A stretch of 64,000 bases of DNA from Varanus komodoensis. Lineage: Eukaryota; Chordata; Lepidosauria; Squamata; Varanidae. Where the stretch lies: positions 86,858,934 to 86,922,933 of the forward strand of contig NW_025335268.1 of the NCBI RefSeq assembly GCF_004798865.1, given 5' to 3'. The notes beneath the pieces were generated by a model that saw only the letters and a list, made by a program, of their open reading frames with translations, did no database searches and was not told the DNA's origin. How positions within the stretch are numbered: position 1 is the first letter of the stretch; the number at the start of each line of letters is the position of its first letter. Shown piece after piece: positions 11,690 to 24,262 of this stretch. Position numbers and translations under genes: made by a program.

Positions 11690-12862
11690 TTAACCTTGCC
11701 TAAAGGAGGCAGTAGTGAGAGCTCTGTTTAAACAAAATCTACTGTTCTGAGGAATTTCCATCTAATGTCCAGTATTCCATTCTTGAGCAAGGTGCTGGAA
11801 TGTGTGGTAGGGATTTTTGGATGAGGTAGATTATCTAGACCCATTTCTATCTTATCTCCCATTCTATCTATACTTACATAAAACCTCTGAAAGAAATTAT
11901 CCAGAATTTTAAGATTCAGTGCCACCAGAATGTTGATGACACCAAACTGTTTCTCATCTAAATCCCAGGAAGCTGATCTGGTTCTTAATTGGCATCTGAT
12001 GTCATTAAGGGACTGGTTGAGGGCAAACAAATTGACATTCGATCCAGACAAGACAGAGTTGCTCCTGCTCAGTCCAAAGGTAGATCAGCCTGTGCCTGAA
12101 GGGTTAGTCTCCTCTGAAGACTCAGGGCCACAGTTTGGGTGTTTCCTTAAACTTGCTCCTGAAGCTAAATGCCTACTCTTGGCAATGCCCAAGAGAACAT
12201 TTCAACAGCTGAGACTAGTGTCACCTATGCCCATGCCTAATTATGTCTGATCTGTTAAGCATGTCTTCATTACATCCTATCTGGACTACTGGAACATTCT
12301 CTGTGTGAGATTGCCTTGGAAAACTTCAGTTCTTCTTCTTCTTCAGAAACTTCAGTTTGACCAGAATGCTATGGCCAGACCATAGGCAAGCCCAATTACA
12401 GGAAGCGTCAATTTCTTGTTAAAGTAGTGCCACTAGCTGTCAGTTTCCTTCCAAGAAGAATTCAGAGTACTGGTTATGACTTGTAAAGCAATACAAAGCT
12501 CTCCCATGAGCCTGTCCACTTCTTAAGATCTTCTAGAAAAGACCTTCTTTCAAGGTCACAGCCTTCGCAGGCATGCTTCGTAGCAACCCAAGCACAGGCC
12601 TTTTTGGTGACCATCCCAGATTCATTCCCTCTTTGCTGTTCTTCCTCGGAAAAGCAAAGATTGCTTTATTCAAGACGGTCTTTCGGCCTGTAAGTAGATC
12701 TTTTGGTTGGATGCAGTTTTAATTTTCTAAATATGCAACTGATACATATTACTATACTTTTTATATTTTATTATTTTAACCAATTTAATTATGTCTGTAA
12801 GCCACCTTGAGTGTTCATTTTTGATAGAAGGATAAGAGTACAAATCATATCAATCCATTAAC
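11690..12862 (+). mobile_element. CR1/L3-type LINE, internally deleted
   Basis: Reverse transcriptase motifs appear in order: NFHLMSSIPFLSKVLECVVG near 11748-11807 (family NYRPVSNLPFLSKVLE), VDDTKLFLI near 11934 (the YADDTQL active-site region, with Tyr changed to Val in this fossil copy) and LRDWLRANKLTFDPDKTELL near 12005. The spacing between the first two is about 130 bp rather than the several hundred expected, so there is an internal deletion. Degraded C-terminal coding follows. The element ends near AAGCCACCTTGAG, the CR1 3' UTR motif, at about 12800. It is 5' truncated, as is usual for CR1. Confidence 0.8.
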
Positions 12863-12899
12863 CACCTCTTATATTTTAGAATTTTAGCATCACACTTTT

Positions 12900-13405
12900 G
12901 AAAATTTAGCATTAAGAAGTGCATTATCATTGTTTTGGGTTTTCTATATAATTGGTTTCATTGTTGTGGTGGTCTTTAGTATTTGGATATTGATTCTATT
13001 GTAAACCACCTAAACAGTCCTTATGAGCTAGGGCATGGGTCCTCAAACTACAGCCTGCAGGCCGGATCTGGCCTGCATGCCCATTTATCTGGCCTGTCTC
13101 AGAGGATTTGGACTCCTCATGCCCGTGCCCACTGCCGCCACCCGCCTTGCTGTGTGTGTGATGAGGTGCCAGCTTGCTTGCTTGGAGATCGTTTTGGACT
13201 CGCTCGGAGATGTCCGAACAAGCAAGCTGCTGCCTCGCTGTGCACATCGTCGCCATCTCACTGGCCTGCGCCTGCAGGCACCCCTGCCTCACCGGCCTGT
13301 GCCCGCTGCCACCTTTCAACTGGCCCCCTGTTGAAAAAGTTGGAGGACCCCTGAACTAGGAGGTGGCATATAAATCTAAAAATAAATAGATAAATAAATA
13401 AATAG
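12900..13405 (+). mobile_element. CR1 LINE 3' end split by a hAT insertion
   Basis: GTAAACCACCTAAACAG near 13000 and GGAGGTGGCATATAAATC near 13360, followed by AAATA repeats to 13405, form a CR1 3' UTR when the hAT element at 13034-13353 is removed. The 5' limit is uncertain. Confidence 0.65.
13034..13353. mobile_element. hAT-type MITE inside a CR1 tail
   Basis: Left end CATGGGTCCTCAAACT and right end GTTGGAGGACCCCTG form inverted repeats of the CAGGGGTCCTCAAACT type. The 8-bp flanks AGCTAGGG (13026-13033) and AACTAGGA (13354-13361) match at six positions, as expected of an aged hAT target duplication. The GC-rich inside gives several overlapping frames on both strands, none of them a gene. 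Confidence 0.75.
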
Positions 13406-15279
13406 GCTGATCCTGTCAGCTATTTGCTATGCTTTTTATTATGTTTTTATTATCTGCAAGGGGCATAGAGTAATATGTATGGCCATCCCCTTCCTATTTT
13501 ACCTTCATCCTGAAAGGTGGATTAGTGACAGGCCCAAGGTCATTTAATCAGCTTCAACAGGACTGAACCTGGTTCTCCCTGGTCCTAGCCAACGTTCTAC
13601 TGATAGTCTCCTTATTCATTCACAGTACAAAATTATGGTTTTCCCTTTAAGTGCCCAAATCTGAACAATGACAATTCTGCGAGTAAGCTATACGATTGTA
13701 GGTTGCATGCCCCACCATCCACATGTGGTGAGACTTGAGCATGTCAGCATTTCTGTTTTGACCAAGAAGAGTCCTGGAAAATATGCATCTTTATTTCCTA
13801 GGAACTTTCTGGCAATTTTGGCTATGCACTACCATGCTGAGACAAAAGTGTGGACAGGTGCCATAGAGACATGACCTCTGATTGGCATTCCTGAACTAAT
13901 ATATATTTATAAGCTTCATATTAAAGCAGGTGTGCCAAGGTTTGTCTATCATTAATCATCATGCTCTTTTATGGGTGGTAGATGGATCCTATCTGGAATG
14001 GACTGAGCCCTTCCTAGCATCCACAGTTTATGCTGCTTACTTGGAAGGAGGATTCAACAGAGAAAGCCCCACTTATTTCAGAAAAAAGCTCAGGGATCAA
14101 CCAGGATGGCTTGGTATCAAAAAGAATAAAATTTCTATAATGGAATCACCCTAGACACACTGAATATGTATGCACTCATCTCCTTATGTCCAGCATGCTT
14201 ACTGGATGTCTTTCTGCTTTACCTAGTCTGAGTTAAATATCACAAAACATGTGTGGGGAGAAAGCTGTTCTTGATGAGGGTGGGTATCCTTTTCAGACCC
14301 ATTCTGGCCACAGATCCTAAATGGGGCCAAAGAAACAGGTTCCTCTAGTTATTCTCATTATTTAGACATATTGCTCATAAATAAAAAATTAGCCCCACTG
14401 TCTCTAAACAGACTCTTTGAAGAGATATGATAATAAAAATAAGCAATTTAATATCCTTGAAGAGAAGGAAGCTTCTCATGTAATTATTTACTTTTCTGAC
14501 TCCTGGCTTGCTGGTCCCTAAAACCTACTGGTCTGGGGATAACATTTTAAGATTCCACTTCACCATTCCATTATCACACGCCAACATGTCAGGTCCACTG
14601 AGCTCCCTCCTTATCACACAGATCAGAATGAACTGAAGCAACCTGCCAATCCCTGGAAGGACCAGCCTGCTTCTGAGTTGTGCTGGTTCTACTTGTTATT
14701 CATATATTTGTTTTCTGCTGTTTTCACATCTTTATTTTAAAAATCCTATATGAAAATCACCTTATTTGCAGAGTATTTTCAACAAAATATGTATTTGAAT
14801 TAATTTTACCCACCACTCCCACATCTTTGCATGCATTTTAACTTGGAACTACTTCTGAACTGAAATCTTTTGCAAAATTCAGAGACATACAAAAAAGGAA
14901 GAATGTAATCAATGTTTTAGTCCATGAAACTTCATAAAATGGAGAGTAAACAAAATCCTTGATCATCTCTATCCCCAAACCTCTCTCAATCCTTTTTTAA
15001 GGTTCAAATTGATGTACACTCTTCTGATTCAGCTCAGACTCCACTACCTTGGGAGCAACCCAGCAAATAATGGAAAGATGATCACGTAAGAATGATGGTG
15101 CACCCATGTTATAATTCAACAGAACAAACTCTTCACAGATGTAGGAACAATATGACTGGCAGTTCTGTCAAATCCCTAGTTCATCCCTGGAAGGCAGAGG
15201 TGACCTGGGTGGTTGACATGATCACTCCTGAGCACCCTTTCTGTAGTAGCGCTCATACGGCTCTGTGGTGTATCCCAAG

Positions 15280-15990
15280 CTAGGAGCAATGAAGCAGTAT
15301 GGGAGACGGTTTGAGCACAAATGGTGGAAAACTCCCAGGTGGTGCAATTGAACCCTGGGTGGTGCCTACCATCAGATATATTTGGGGAACATGAGGGTGG
15401 CAAACAAAAAACATCTCACTGCCTCTGTCCAAGACTGAATGAACAGCTGGGCAGAAGAGTAGCTGAGCAATGAATAGGCGGCTGCTGGCCAGCTGGGAAC
15501 CAGGTGGTCCACAGCCGGCATCTGGATGGGCCAGCACACAGCTGGCTTTTCTCTCTGGTGGGTGGCAGCCAGACTCACAGTGCTTAGACTCAGGCTGTGC
15601 TTTCCTCTGGCTGGGAAGAAAGGGGGAAGCTCCGAGACCAGGCTCCCAGCAGTTTGGAAAGCATAGGATCTTTTTTTTTTGCCCTGCAAAGGCACTCTGA
15701 TGTTGGGCGACAAGGCAAAGGCTTTCTCTGCCTCCTGTGAGAACTGCAAGGGGATGGCAGAAGCAGCCCAGCCCCATAGCTTCTTTTCTGAATCCTGCGA
15801 TGGGGAAAGAGCCATTCCCTCTGAGGAGACGTCATGGGGCCCTGCTTCAATGAGCATTCCAATCCCTGACTTTTTAAGGAAATGGAATGCATTCCTCTTT
15901 CCTTTGCACAACCCCAGAATAGCTGCTTCAGAACTGAGGGAGGCATCGATGCCCAGACTGTTTCTACACCTATTTTCGGAGTGAAAATGC
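15280..15990. other. GC-richer block with overlapping long frames, unassigned
   Basis: Frames of 165, 179 and 118 codons on the minus strand and 101 codons on the plus strand overlap here. None has a recognisable domain and they compete for the same DNA, so local composition is the likely cause. I cannot tie the block to a repeat family. Confidence 0.25.
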
Positions 15991-17117
15991 TTTTTAAACC
16001 CTGGGAAGGGGGTCTTATCAGATTTTACCCCCTACATGCATCTGGAATTCCTCAAGTCCTACTGCTGCCTTCCCATTGTCATTTCAAGCCTTCCAATTCT
16101 TCCTTTCAGATTGGAAACAGAATATTTGATATTTATATTGCACATAAGGTATGATCAAATCACATTTTTTCCCCTAAAAGTGGTTTCCCAAATCTCTGTT
16201 TATAGCCTCTTCTGTATTAGTATATTTGTCTGAAGTCAGTAACATTCCTTCCATGAAAGATGCTGGAAGCAGCAAAGAGAAATTGTACGGAAAGCCTGAA
16301 AAACCAGGCAAAGAATTCTGAGTGGACTGACAGGCTTCTATGCTTCAGTTGCCATAAAATGTAAGATACAAGATCTTTTCGATCCTCCCCCTCCCAGCAT
16401 TACTGAATATAGGTCCATTCAGGATTAAGTCTATTGATTTCTCCTTAGCCTATTAATCATTCAACGAAGGTTTTGGCTTCATATCTATGGAAAACCCTAA
16501 ATATTCTGAGAACAGTAATAATTTCCTAATCCTTGTTCTCTAGAGATTGCATACATCTCTCCAGCCTTTATTGCAACAGGCCAAGCCTTGGGAACACAAT
16601 CAACAATCAGTGAAATCAATCAAATATTCAGGTTTTAGCACTGGAAAACAAGCCACCACTGTAATTGGGGCTGAACAGCTTCTGGGTAATTGGAGTGCAG
16701 AAGGCCACAAGATGAGCTGAAAGGACCTGCTGAGGAGAGACACCCTGTGTCTTACAATAGCCAAGGAGAGCTCAAAATGTTAATACAGAAGCCAGATATT
16801 ACATGGTACATGAATGAACCTGCAGGTGTTTCATCTAAACTTGAAATCTAACAACGTTACTATCCCCTTTTAACTCTACCACAGGAGATATGACAGTTTA
16901 GTGAACAATCCAGTGCTTTAGAAAAAGTAATGAACCAGACCTTCATAATAGGTCAGAACAATTAATAATCACTGCAAGACATCTGTTGCACTTGGTAGTC
17001 TATTATGAGACAGGTTTTTATGTGGCTATAATCAGACCCACAATCACAGATATAAGATGCATCTCCTTGTGCATTCTATTATACAGCACCTGGAACCTGG
17101 ACATTTATAACAAAGTA

Positions 17118-17873
17118 CTGCATTTTTTGCTCTATAAGATGCACTTCCCCCCCCTCAAAAGTAAGGGGAAATGTCTGTGCGTCTTATAGAGTGAATGTGT
17201 GTGTGCCCAATGCCGGGGACGCTGCCAGCCTGCCTGCACCACGTGGCACCACTTGGCTGGCATGCGCTCGGCGCATGCTGCTCCACCCCCCCCCTCCAGT
17301 GCAGGTGAGAGCTGTGCCGCTCGGGGGAGAGGTGCGGAGGAGGAGCCACGGGCTTTAACCCACCGGCCGCACGGAGAGACGGACTGCTCACCCCCACCGC
17401 CTGGGAAGACCTGCTGCCGCCGCCCGGAAGACCACCACCGGCACGCTGCCAGCCCCACATGGCACCATTTGGCCAGCACGCACTCAACACCCCCCCCCCC
17501 GGTGCAGGTGAGAGCTGTGCCGCTCAGGGGGAGGCGTGCGGAGGAGGAACCGCGGGCTTTAACCCGCCGGCCACACAGAGAGACGCACTGCTTCACCGCA
17601 CCGTCCGGGAAGACCTGCTGCCGCCGCGCTGCCCAGAAGACCACCGCCGGCACGCGCTCAGCGCGCCCTGCTCCGCCCCCCTCCTCCGGTGCAGGTGAGA
17701 GCTGTTAATCACAGGTCGGTGTGTGTTTTCAAATGGCAACCCATCTTTTAATGAAGCCCATGGGGAAGTGATGGGGATGTGCCTGTGATTATCAGGAAGC
17801 TTTCCATGGATCCCTCCTCTAAAAACTAGGTGTGTCTTATGGTCAGGTGCATCTTATAGAGTGAAAAATACAG
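17118..17873 (+). mobile_element. TA-flanked Tc1/mariner-type DNA transposon, copy 2
   Basis: Same family as 111-1253. TA at 17116-17117 and 17874-17875. Left end CTGCATTTTTTGCTCTATAA pairs with the reverse complement of the right end, CTGTATTTTTCACTCTATAA. The subterminal hairpin, GC-rich core and 3' block are shared. The roughly 550 bp with the transposase tail in copy 1 are absent: the join falls near CATGGATC at about 17805-17812, after which copy 2 goes straight to CCTCCTCTAAAAACTAGG. It is a deletion derivative that depends on enzyme from elsewhere. Confidence 0.85.
17300..17708 (+). repeat. GC-rich tandem repeat inside transposon copy 2
   Basis: GCAGGTGAGAGCTGTGCCGC starts near 17303 and near 17506, and GCAGGTGAGAGCTGTT closes the array near 17692. 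That makes two units of roughly 190-205 bp, against one in copy 1. Each unit carries GGGGGAGG, CGGAGGAGG, GAAGACCTGC and CACCGCCGGCACG-like blocks. Long frames here on both strands are by-products of composition. Confidence 0.8.
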
Positions 17874-17929
17874 TAGTTTGCAGCCTATCTGCAACCAATC
17901 TTGTGTCAACTGGAAGAAGAGGAGGAAGA

Positions 17930-18132
17930 AGATAGTGGCATATCTGGCAGGGGTAGGAGTACTTCCAGATTTTTATAGCTGTTTTGATATATCTTTATAT
18001 TTATCTTTCCTGTGACATTTTCCTTTTTGTATTTTATCTTAATCCTTTCAACAATGTACTGTATTGTATTCTTCTAATCCACCCAAAATGCTTTTTATTG
18101 GGCAGATCGCAATATAATAAATCAATAAACAT
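17930..18132 (+). mobile_element. CR1-like LINE 3' end fragment
   Basis: AT-rich 3' UTR-like sequence leads to AATCCACCCAAAATGC, TTGGGCAGATCGCAATATAA and TAAATCAATAAA, which follow the CR1 3' end pattern (paired GC box, then ATATAA and an A/T tail). It is diverged. Confidence 0.5.
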
Positions 18133-18566
18133 AGACAGGCCTAGAGGCTGATCTCCACTTCTGCCTGCCTTTCCGGTGCTTAACTGCTACCTGTTCCACA
18201 GAACATCATTCCATAAGCAGACAATAAGAAGGCACTGGGGTAAGGAAGAGAAGGAAAGATTCATTAATTGTTTTAGAAGATTGTTTACATGCTACTTTTC
18301 AGTGGCTTATAATGCATCTTATCAGTGGCTTAAAAGCCTCTAAAATTATCCATGAGACCTGAAACAAAACGTTGCAATGTGCAGTGCTTGTTCATTGTTC
18401 CTGTCTGTCAGCTCTGCCATCTTCAATTCTATTCCCGCTTCCACCCAGTTTTTCATTCGCTTTTCCAGTGAGCACACTGGATCCTTTTTGGGCTGCGTTG
18501 TCAGTTTTTCTGCACAGCTTTGTTGCATTTCTGCAAACCTAGGGATTTCTTTAAGCCTGCTCATGC

Positions 18567-18595
18567 GCCCCCCCCCCCAGTGTGTGTGTGTGTGT
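18567..18595 (+). repeat. Poly-C and (GT)n tract
   Basis: A C-run followed by about seven GT units. Simple repeat. Confidence 0.85.
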
Positions 18596-20285
18596 TTATG
18601 AAATAGCCGTCACAGCCCGAAATAGAACGGATGATAAAAACCAATTGGAATATAATTAATCCAAGAACAGTATAAAATACCTACAGCTTAATGGAGGGGG
18701 GGGGGCACACATAGGGGAGAGACAAGCATTTCAAACCAAGCTAAAGCCTAGGCAAAATGCAAAAAGAGATTGCCAACTAGCCAGACACTTGCCATTGAGG
18801 CGGCCATATGTTCTGTTTGTACTACAGTGCCTCTGAATTTGATGTGTTGTATATTTGTGAAAAAGCGTGGCCGGTGTTGTTTCCTGGTTACAGAGCAAAA
18901 CGTAGGCAAATCCAACGAAAGACGTGAGACCCTAGTAGCAGAAGGCTCTGTGTGGGTCATCCAATCATCGGGGCAATCTTTCCTGCTGCACACCTGCTTC
19001 TTTCCAGGCACAGCCACTTGTCTTTGGGTGCATGCACCGAACAGTGCTCAGTTCAGGGTAGCTCTCAGTAGGACTGTGCAGAAGCAGTACTTGGGGAACC
19101 ATCCTGTTCCCCCTTCCTGTGTTCCCTTGCCTTTCTAACACTCTTCAAGTGCTTATTTTGCATAATTTATGATAAGTGTAGACTTTTCAGTGTCATTACT
19201 GTGAAATATACAGTGTTGACCTTGTCTCAATTAAATGCATTCAAATCAAGCCTCTTTGTGTTCTACACGCAGCACTTGGCTCTGCACTGTTTCTTTGGGA
19301 CACGGCCATATAGTGATATTCACACAAGGAGCCTTTTAAAAATAATGAGCATCTGCAGCAAAGGGCAGTGGGCTGCTGAGATCATTAAGTATGATCATTA
19401 ACTTCATCTTCTATTAAAATCTTGTTAGTCAGTTTTAGATGCACTGCAGCTAAGACTCTATTAATGAAAGCTGTCATAACTTATCTGGGTTTTGCAATGT
19501 TGAGATTAAAACTACTTCATCTTGGAGAGCTGCATCAGATATTATGTCCTTAGGGAAAGCCAAATTTTAGGTAATGGGAGTAATTTTAACATCTTCAACA
19601 ATATTTCTACTGCACTTTAACACACACACACATACGCACCTGTTAATAGCAGCAGTTTAATATTCCCTTTAATAAATCTGACTCATTTATAAAACTTGGA
19701 GATGTAACTTAAACTTAGATTATATTACATTAAACTGTATAGCTTGACATTGCTCTCTTTTCATCTCTTTAACTTTAAATAGAAGTTGCCATGAGCAGGA
19801 TCATGCCTCAGAGGAAAGGGCCATAGTTCAAGCCTGAGAATTATCCCACTTCCAAATTATATGGCTCGGTGGGAAAGCTGCAAAGGGTGCCAAATAGAAG
19901 CTTCTCTCCTATACTGAATAACAGCTTTGAGAATGGTGGCATTTTTATCAGGAACATAGGACTAGGGAAGGGTTAAAAACTCTGTGACTGCGATTTAAAG
20001 TGGGGGGGGGCGTCCGCTCTTTCCTTGTTTTTTTAAAGTTGTACATGGTAGCAAACTATGCTTTTTAATTAATTTATAGATTGGCCCTTATTCCACATTA
20101 ACTTGGTATGTTTGGTTCTATATGATTTTGTTTCTCTGCTGTATACTTCTGTGTTAATAAGAGATTATGTATTAATACTTGTTGGTTTTCTTTACACAGA
20201 GTGTTTGTGGGCCCATTTCCTGCTGCTCTCCCATATGCCTGGATTGCTTATGAGTTTCTTGTGTAGTCGCTGACTACCTCTAGAC

Positions 20286-20417
20286 CAGCCTTCCCTGCCC
20301 GGAAGCCTTCCAGACATTTTTTATTTCAATTCACTAGGCAGCTTGGCCAATGACCAGGAATGTTGGGAATTCAGTCCAATTCCCTGGTGCATCTGCTGGG
20401 CACCAGGCTGGAGGATG
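20286..20417. mobile_element. Short foldback MITE, copy 1
   Basis: CAGCCTTCCCTGCCCGG at the left and CACCAGGCTGGAGGATGC at the right are diverged inverted repeats. The middle reads GCTTGGCCAATGACCAGGAA. The layout matches a roughly 130-bp palindromic repeat common in squamates, recalled as CAGCCTTCCCCAACCTGG ... GGGAGTTGTAGTCCAA. Confidence 0.6.
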
Positions 20418-22949
20418 CTTTGGATACTTCCCATTTTACCCGGGCGAGAAGTTAGCTTTGTGCTTGTTCCCATAATCCCTTCCTGCTGCTATCCTCTTCC
20501 TTCCTTCTTGCATACTTGCTCCCGCCTGCCTGATGCTTTCCATGCTTTTTTAGACCACTGATATTCTCAGTTAGTCTTGGAAGGAAGCCTGGTTCTACCA
20601 CCACTTTCACTCCTCATATGATGTTATACTTAGAGTTTATCCTACTATTTTTAGCTCATTTTAAAAAGGGCTCAATGCATATTTGATACAATCAGAATGC
20701 TTTAAAAATCTTTATAAATTGATGTCTCTCTGTCAGCCAATCGTGCAGAATGCAAGACTAAACCTGGATTCATAGAAAACCACTTCCTATGAATTACGTC
20801 TTATTAATTAGGTTATACTGTTGTTGTGTAAAAACAAATTCCTCATGGCTAGGATTTTCATCTCATCAATAACAATGATACATTCTGATCATGAAGCAAT
20901 CTGGAGTACATAGTTACTTGCACTGTGATGTCCCACTGGGGATTCAGGCCCTGGCACAGAAGCAATCACATGATCCAAGTGACTTTGGTTTTAGCACTTG
21001 CATATTAATAATTCATGCCGAGCCTGTTCATGGGATAATGTGTGGGTGGAAGGGGGGGGGGTTGGTATCATGTCATAGCGAAAGCATCTATATCAGAGTT
21101 TTGCTAACTTCTGCAGTCCTTTGTTCAAGACCAGTTCATTGTTCATTGAGCATCCCTGATTGGCTGGGAGCAAATTGTTTCTTATTGCCAGTATAAACAT
21201 GGATATATTTATATCTACTGCCTGCTCCCTGAGATAGCTTCCTAGTAGATATTTCATAACTAAACATTTCGTATTTCCTTTTCATATGGTCTGTCCTATC
21301 CTTTCAGTGGGAACAGATTCATGCAACACTAAGGTATGTATGTCATGTCATTTTCTAAAACGGACACACAATACTTTAAAGTCCTTTCCTTTTGGGGAAG
21401 GTTAGACAAGTGTAACGTAACCTAGCAATAGCTGAGTTTATTGTTTGTGACTATATATACGTATGTATGTATGCACATAATCATAACATTTTAACACATA
21501 CTTTCTATGATTTCTCTCTACTATTAACTGTAAAGTACTAAAACACAATTCTTTTACTTTGGCTTGCAGCTCGAGTTCCATTCTGGAGCCATGCTGCTTA
21601 GGATGGGTTCTGGTTGCTTCTTAGCTTCTATTTATACAATTTCACAATTTCTTTGGCAGAGGCCAAGAGTACATACCAGGGTGTTGCCTTTTATGAATCT
21701 CAGGAGATGTGAGAGGCAAACAGACTGGATGAACTTTGGTTACATATTCCAGACAAGCACAATGACTCTATTTATTCAGATTAAGCAGCTGAATGTTGAT
21801 TGATCGACTCTGTGGGTAATAAATTTTCAAAGCCACAAAACTTCAGTGGCAACTAGCTTGATCCCACTTTTTTTTGGGGGGGGGGTCTGTCTATAAGGCC
21901 GTTGTTGTAAAAACAAACCAAAAAAAAGATTATTTTTCCACGTATGTAAACTAGTTCTGATTGACATGAATTCCACAACTAGCTTTGGAGGTTTATATCT
22001 TCCTGTAAATTCCTACCTTCTACTGTTCCAAAATTACAAGAAATGTAGAAGGAAGGGGAGGGGGAAGAAATGAGTACGGGAAAGAGAGAGGACAGGAAGG
22101 AGAGATATTTGCATAATACTCAGCAATCACTGCTTAATAATGCACCTAACACTGATGGAAATTGCCAAATGACCTCTATACTGAAGAACACGGACCTGAA
22201 ATGTGGATCATCCACATGCCATTCTACACTTCAGGAAACCAAGAGGCAATAATCACCAAATTTCAGTACTCTGAACAATCTGAAGTACAATTTTGACATA
22301 ACTGTGACACAAAGCTTTAGACATTTTCCGAAGAATATGATGGTAAAATTATTACTTTATGCATTATAAATCAAAGGGAACTGCATCATTTTAACTTGCA
22401 GATTTATGTTAACTACTGAGAGGTCTGTTAATTGTGCGCTCTTCAGCTATTGATTGGGGATTAAAAAGGTATGTTTTTTCAGTGTTGGTGAAATTAAATA
22501 TAGAAACAGGAAAATTTCTTTCTACACATTAGATCTTTGATCACTGCCTGTAAAATTAAAAGTATAATTTAACTGGATAAATGATGCTAATTAAAGGAGG
22601 GGAATACATTTATGTAATTAAAATTAAGGGACTATCTAATGTGTGTGGATAATGTAATTACAGCAGGCTTCTTGATATGTAACCACTTCAACTTCATTTT
22701 CTTCTTCCTCTGAGTCTTCTTCTATAGCTATTAAACCTGTTTATTAAAAAAAAACTTCTAGAGACCTTTTCAACACTACCATATATTCTCTGCCATTTCA
22801 TTCATGATCTTCCTCCTCCTCTGTTAATTGTTTTGCAAACCTCCTGTGCTTGGCCAGCAGCTGTTCAAATGTGGTATTCTGCACTTCCTAACTTCCAGAG
22901 AAAAAAGCAAGGTTGAGGTCAAAGTCTATCTGGGAAAAACATGGAAAGC

Positions 22950-23090
22950 CTTTCTCAGCCTGATGCCCTCAAGAAGAATTGGACTACAACTGTGGTCACC
23001 CAGTCATCATGACTAATAACCATGGTGGTTTCTGCTGCTGAATGGGAATAGGCCAACACATCTGGAGGGCACCAGGTTGGGCAAAACTAG
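22950..23090. mobile_element. Short foldback MITE, copy 2
   Basis: TCAGCCTGATGCCCTC at the left pairs with GGGCACCAGGTTGGGC at the right. GGACTACAACTG and CCAACACATCTGGAGG are the typical inner blocks. Same family as 20286-20417. Confidence 0.65.
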
Positions 23091-24262
23091 TATGGAGACT
23101 CCCTCTATTTACTGGATGGCCAGATTTCTATTACCATAGATCCAGTTATACAGAAACGTATCCCAAAAACTTGTGAAATAGCTTGGACATTAAATTCCAC
23201 ACTATGAACAATTGGCCTTTTCACAGCAGGGCCCCCTCAACGTGACTGTAAAAAGATAATCCAAAGCTAAAATCTTTATACTGCTGTATTTTCTATCAAA
23301 AGATTGACATGAATAAGTACCAAATTCCAAATATGCAATACCAAATTACCATAAACAAGAGTTTATAGAGTAACCAAGAAAATTCAGACATGATATATCT
23401 ACTCGTAAGCATAAATGTTGCCCTTCATGAGGTCTCATTAGCTAAGGTAGGCCTAGTTAACGGCCCTCTTCTGACTACCATTTCTCACTTGAACCTTTAG
23501 CACATAACCACAGAGAATGCCACAGGATGCATGTGTGTTCCTCCCTCTTACCTCACCCTAAGTCATATTCCTAATATTCTGTCTTGGATTCCTTGTGTGT
23601 TCACCTGTTCTTACTGTCTCAGGTGTTAAATTATGGCTGGGCCAGATGTGAAGGTTCACTTCCCTGGAAGTCAAGTCCCAGGTCAAGTTCCCAGGCCGTC
23701 AGCTTTATACTATGATACTACAATAAAGGAGTCTAAATCAGCCCTCTTTAATTTCAAATCCCACCTGCAACCCTCAATGTTAAGAACCTTGGTAGTTCAT
23801 GGGCCAATCTCTACAATGATGAAGAAAATGCCATCTGAACATTTTCAAGGGCTTTTAAACCCATTCTTTCTTTGTATGTTCCAAGGTTAAGCCTTCACAG
23901 TGGAAACATGTTAGGGTTGAGCTCTGGCCCAAATTGAACTTTGGCCAGTCTTGCCTTTGGAGAACATATCTCTGGAAATATATCTCTGAACCTCCGACTT
24001 GGTATAACTGTTTTCAGTGGAATTGTATTGATGCTAAGTATGTGTTCAGCAGTAGTTATCTAAGGATAATATATGATATATCTTGGGAGTGAGACTAAAT
24101 CTGAACTTGTGAACTCTACACAGTGAACCACATACATTACAGTGGCACCGGATGTGTATGCAGGTCTTTTAATGCACTTTCAAAGATCCTGGCAAATACT
24201 TTTAAAGTATTTCAGCATCATTAGATCATATACTTGCTATATACGAACTTTAAACTTCTTAC

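Larger units (their letters stand above)
1..24262 (-). other. Intron downstream of exon D (partial)
   Basis: At least 24 kb of phase-0 intron following exon D. Named repeats are listed separately. Stretches in which I recognise nothing: 1890-3300, 4020-6780, 9690-11690, 13420-17110, 18140-20280, 20420-22940 and 23090-24260. I found no terminal exon or polyadenylation region. Confidence 0.55.

Noticed and set aside
15280-15990. Overlapping 165- and 179-codon frames as a gene
   Set aside because: They compete for the same bases in different frames, have no recognisable motif and no splice context.
17132-17708. Frames of 173, 169 and 111 codons on both strands
   Set aside because: Same cause: the tandem GC-rich core of transposon copy 2.
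22664-22724. Minus-strand acidic peptide EEDSEEEENEVEVV as a further AFF exon
   Set aside because: The acidic frame does not fit the phase 0 left by exon D, the acceptor and donor are weak, and no AFF sequence I recall has it.
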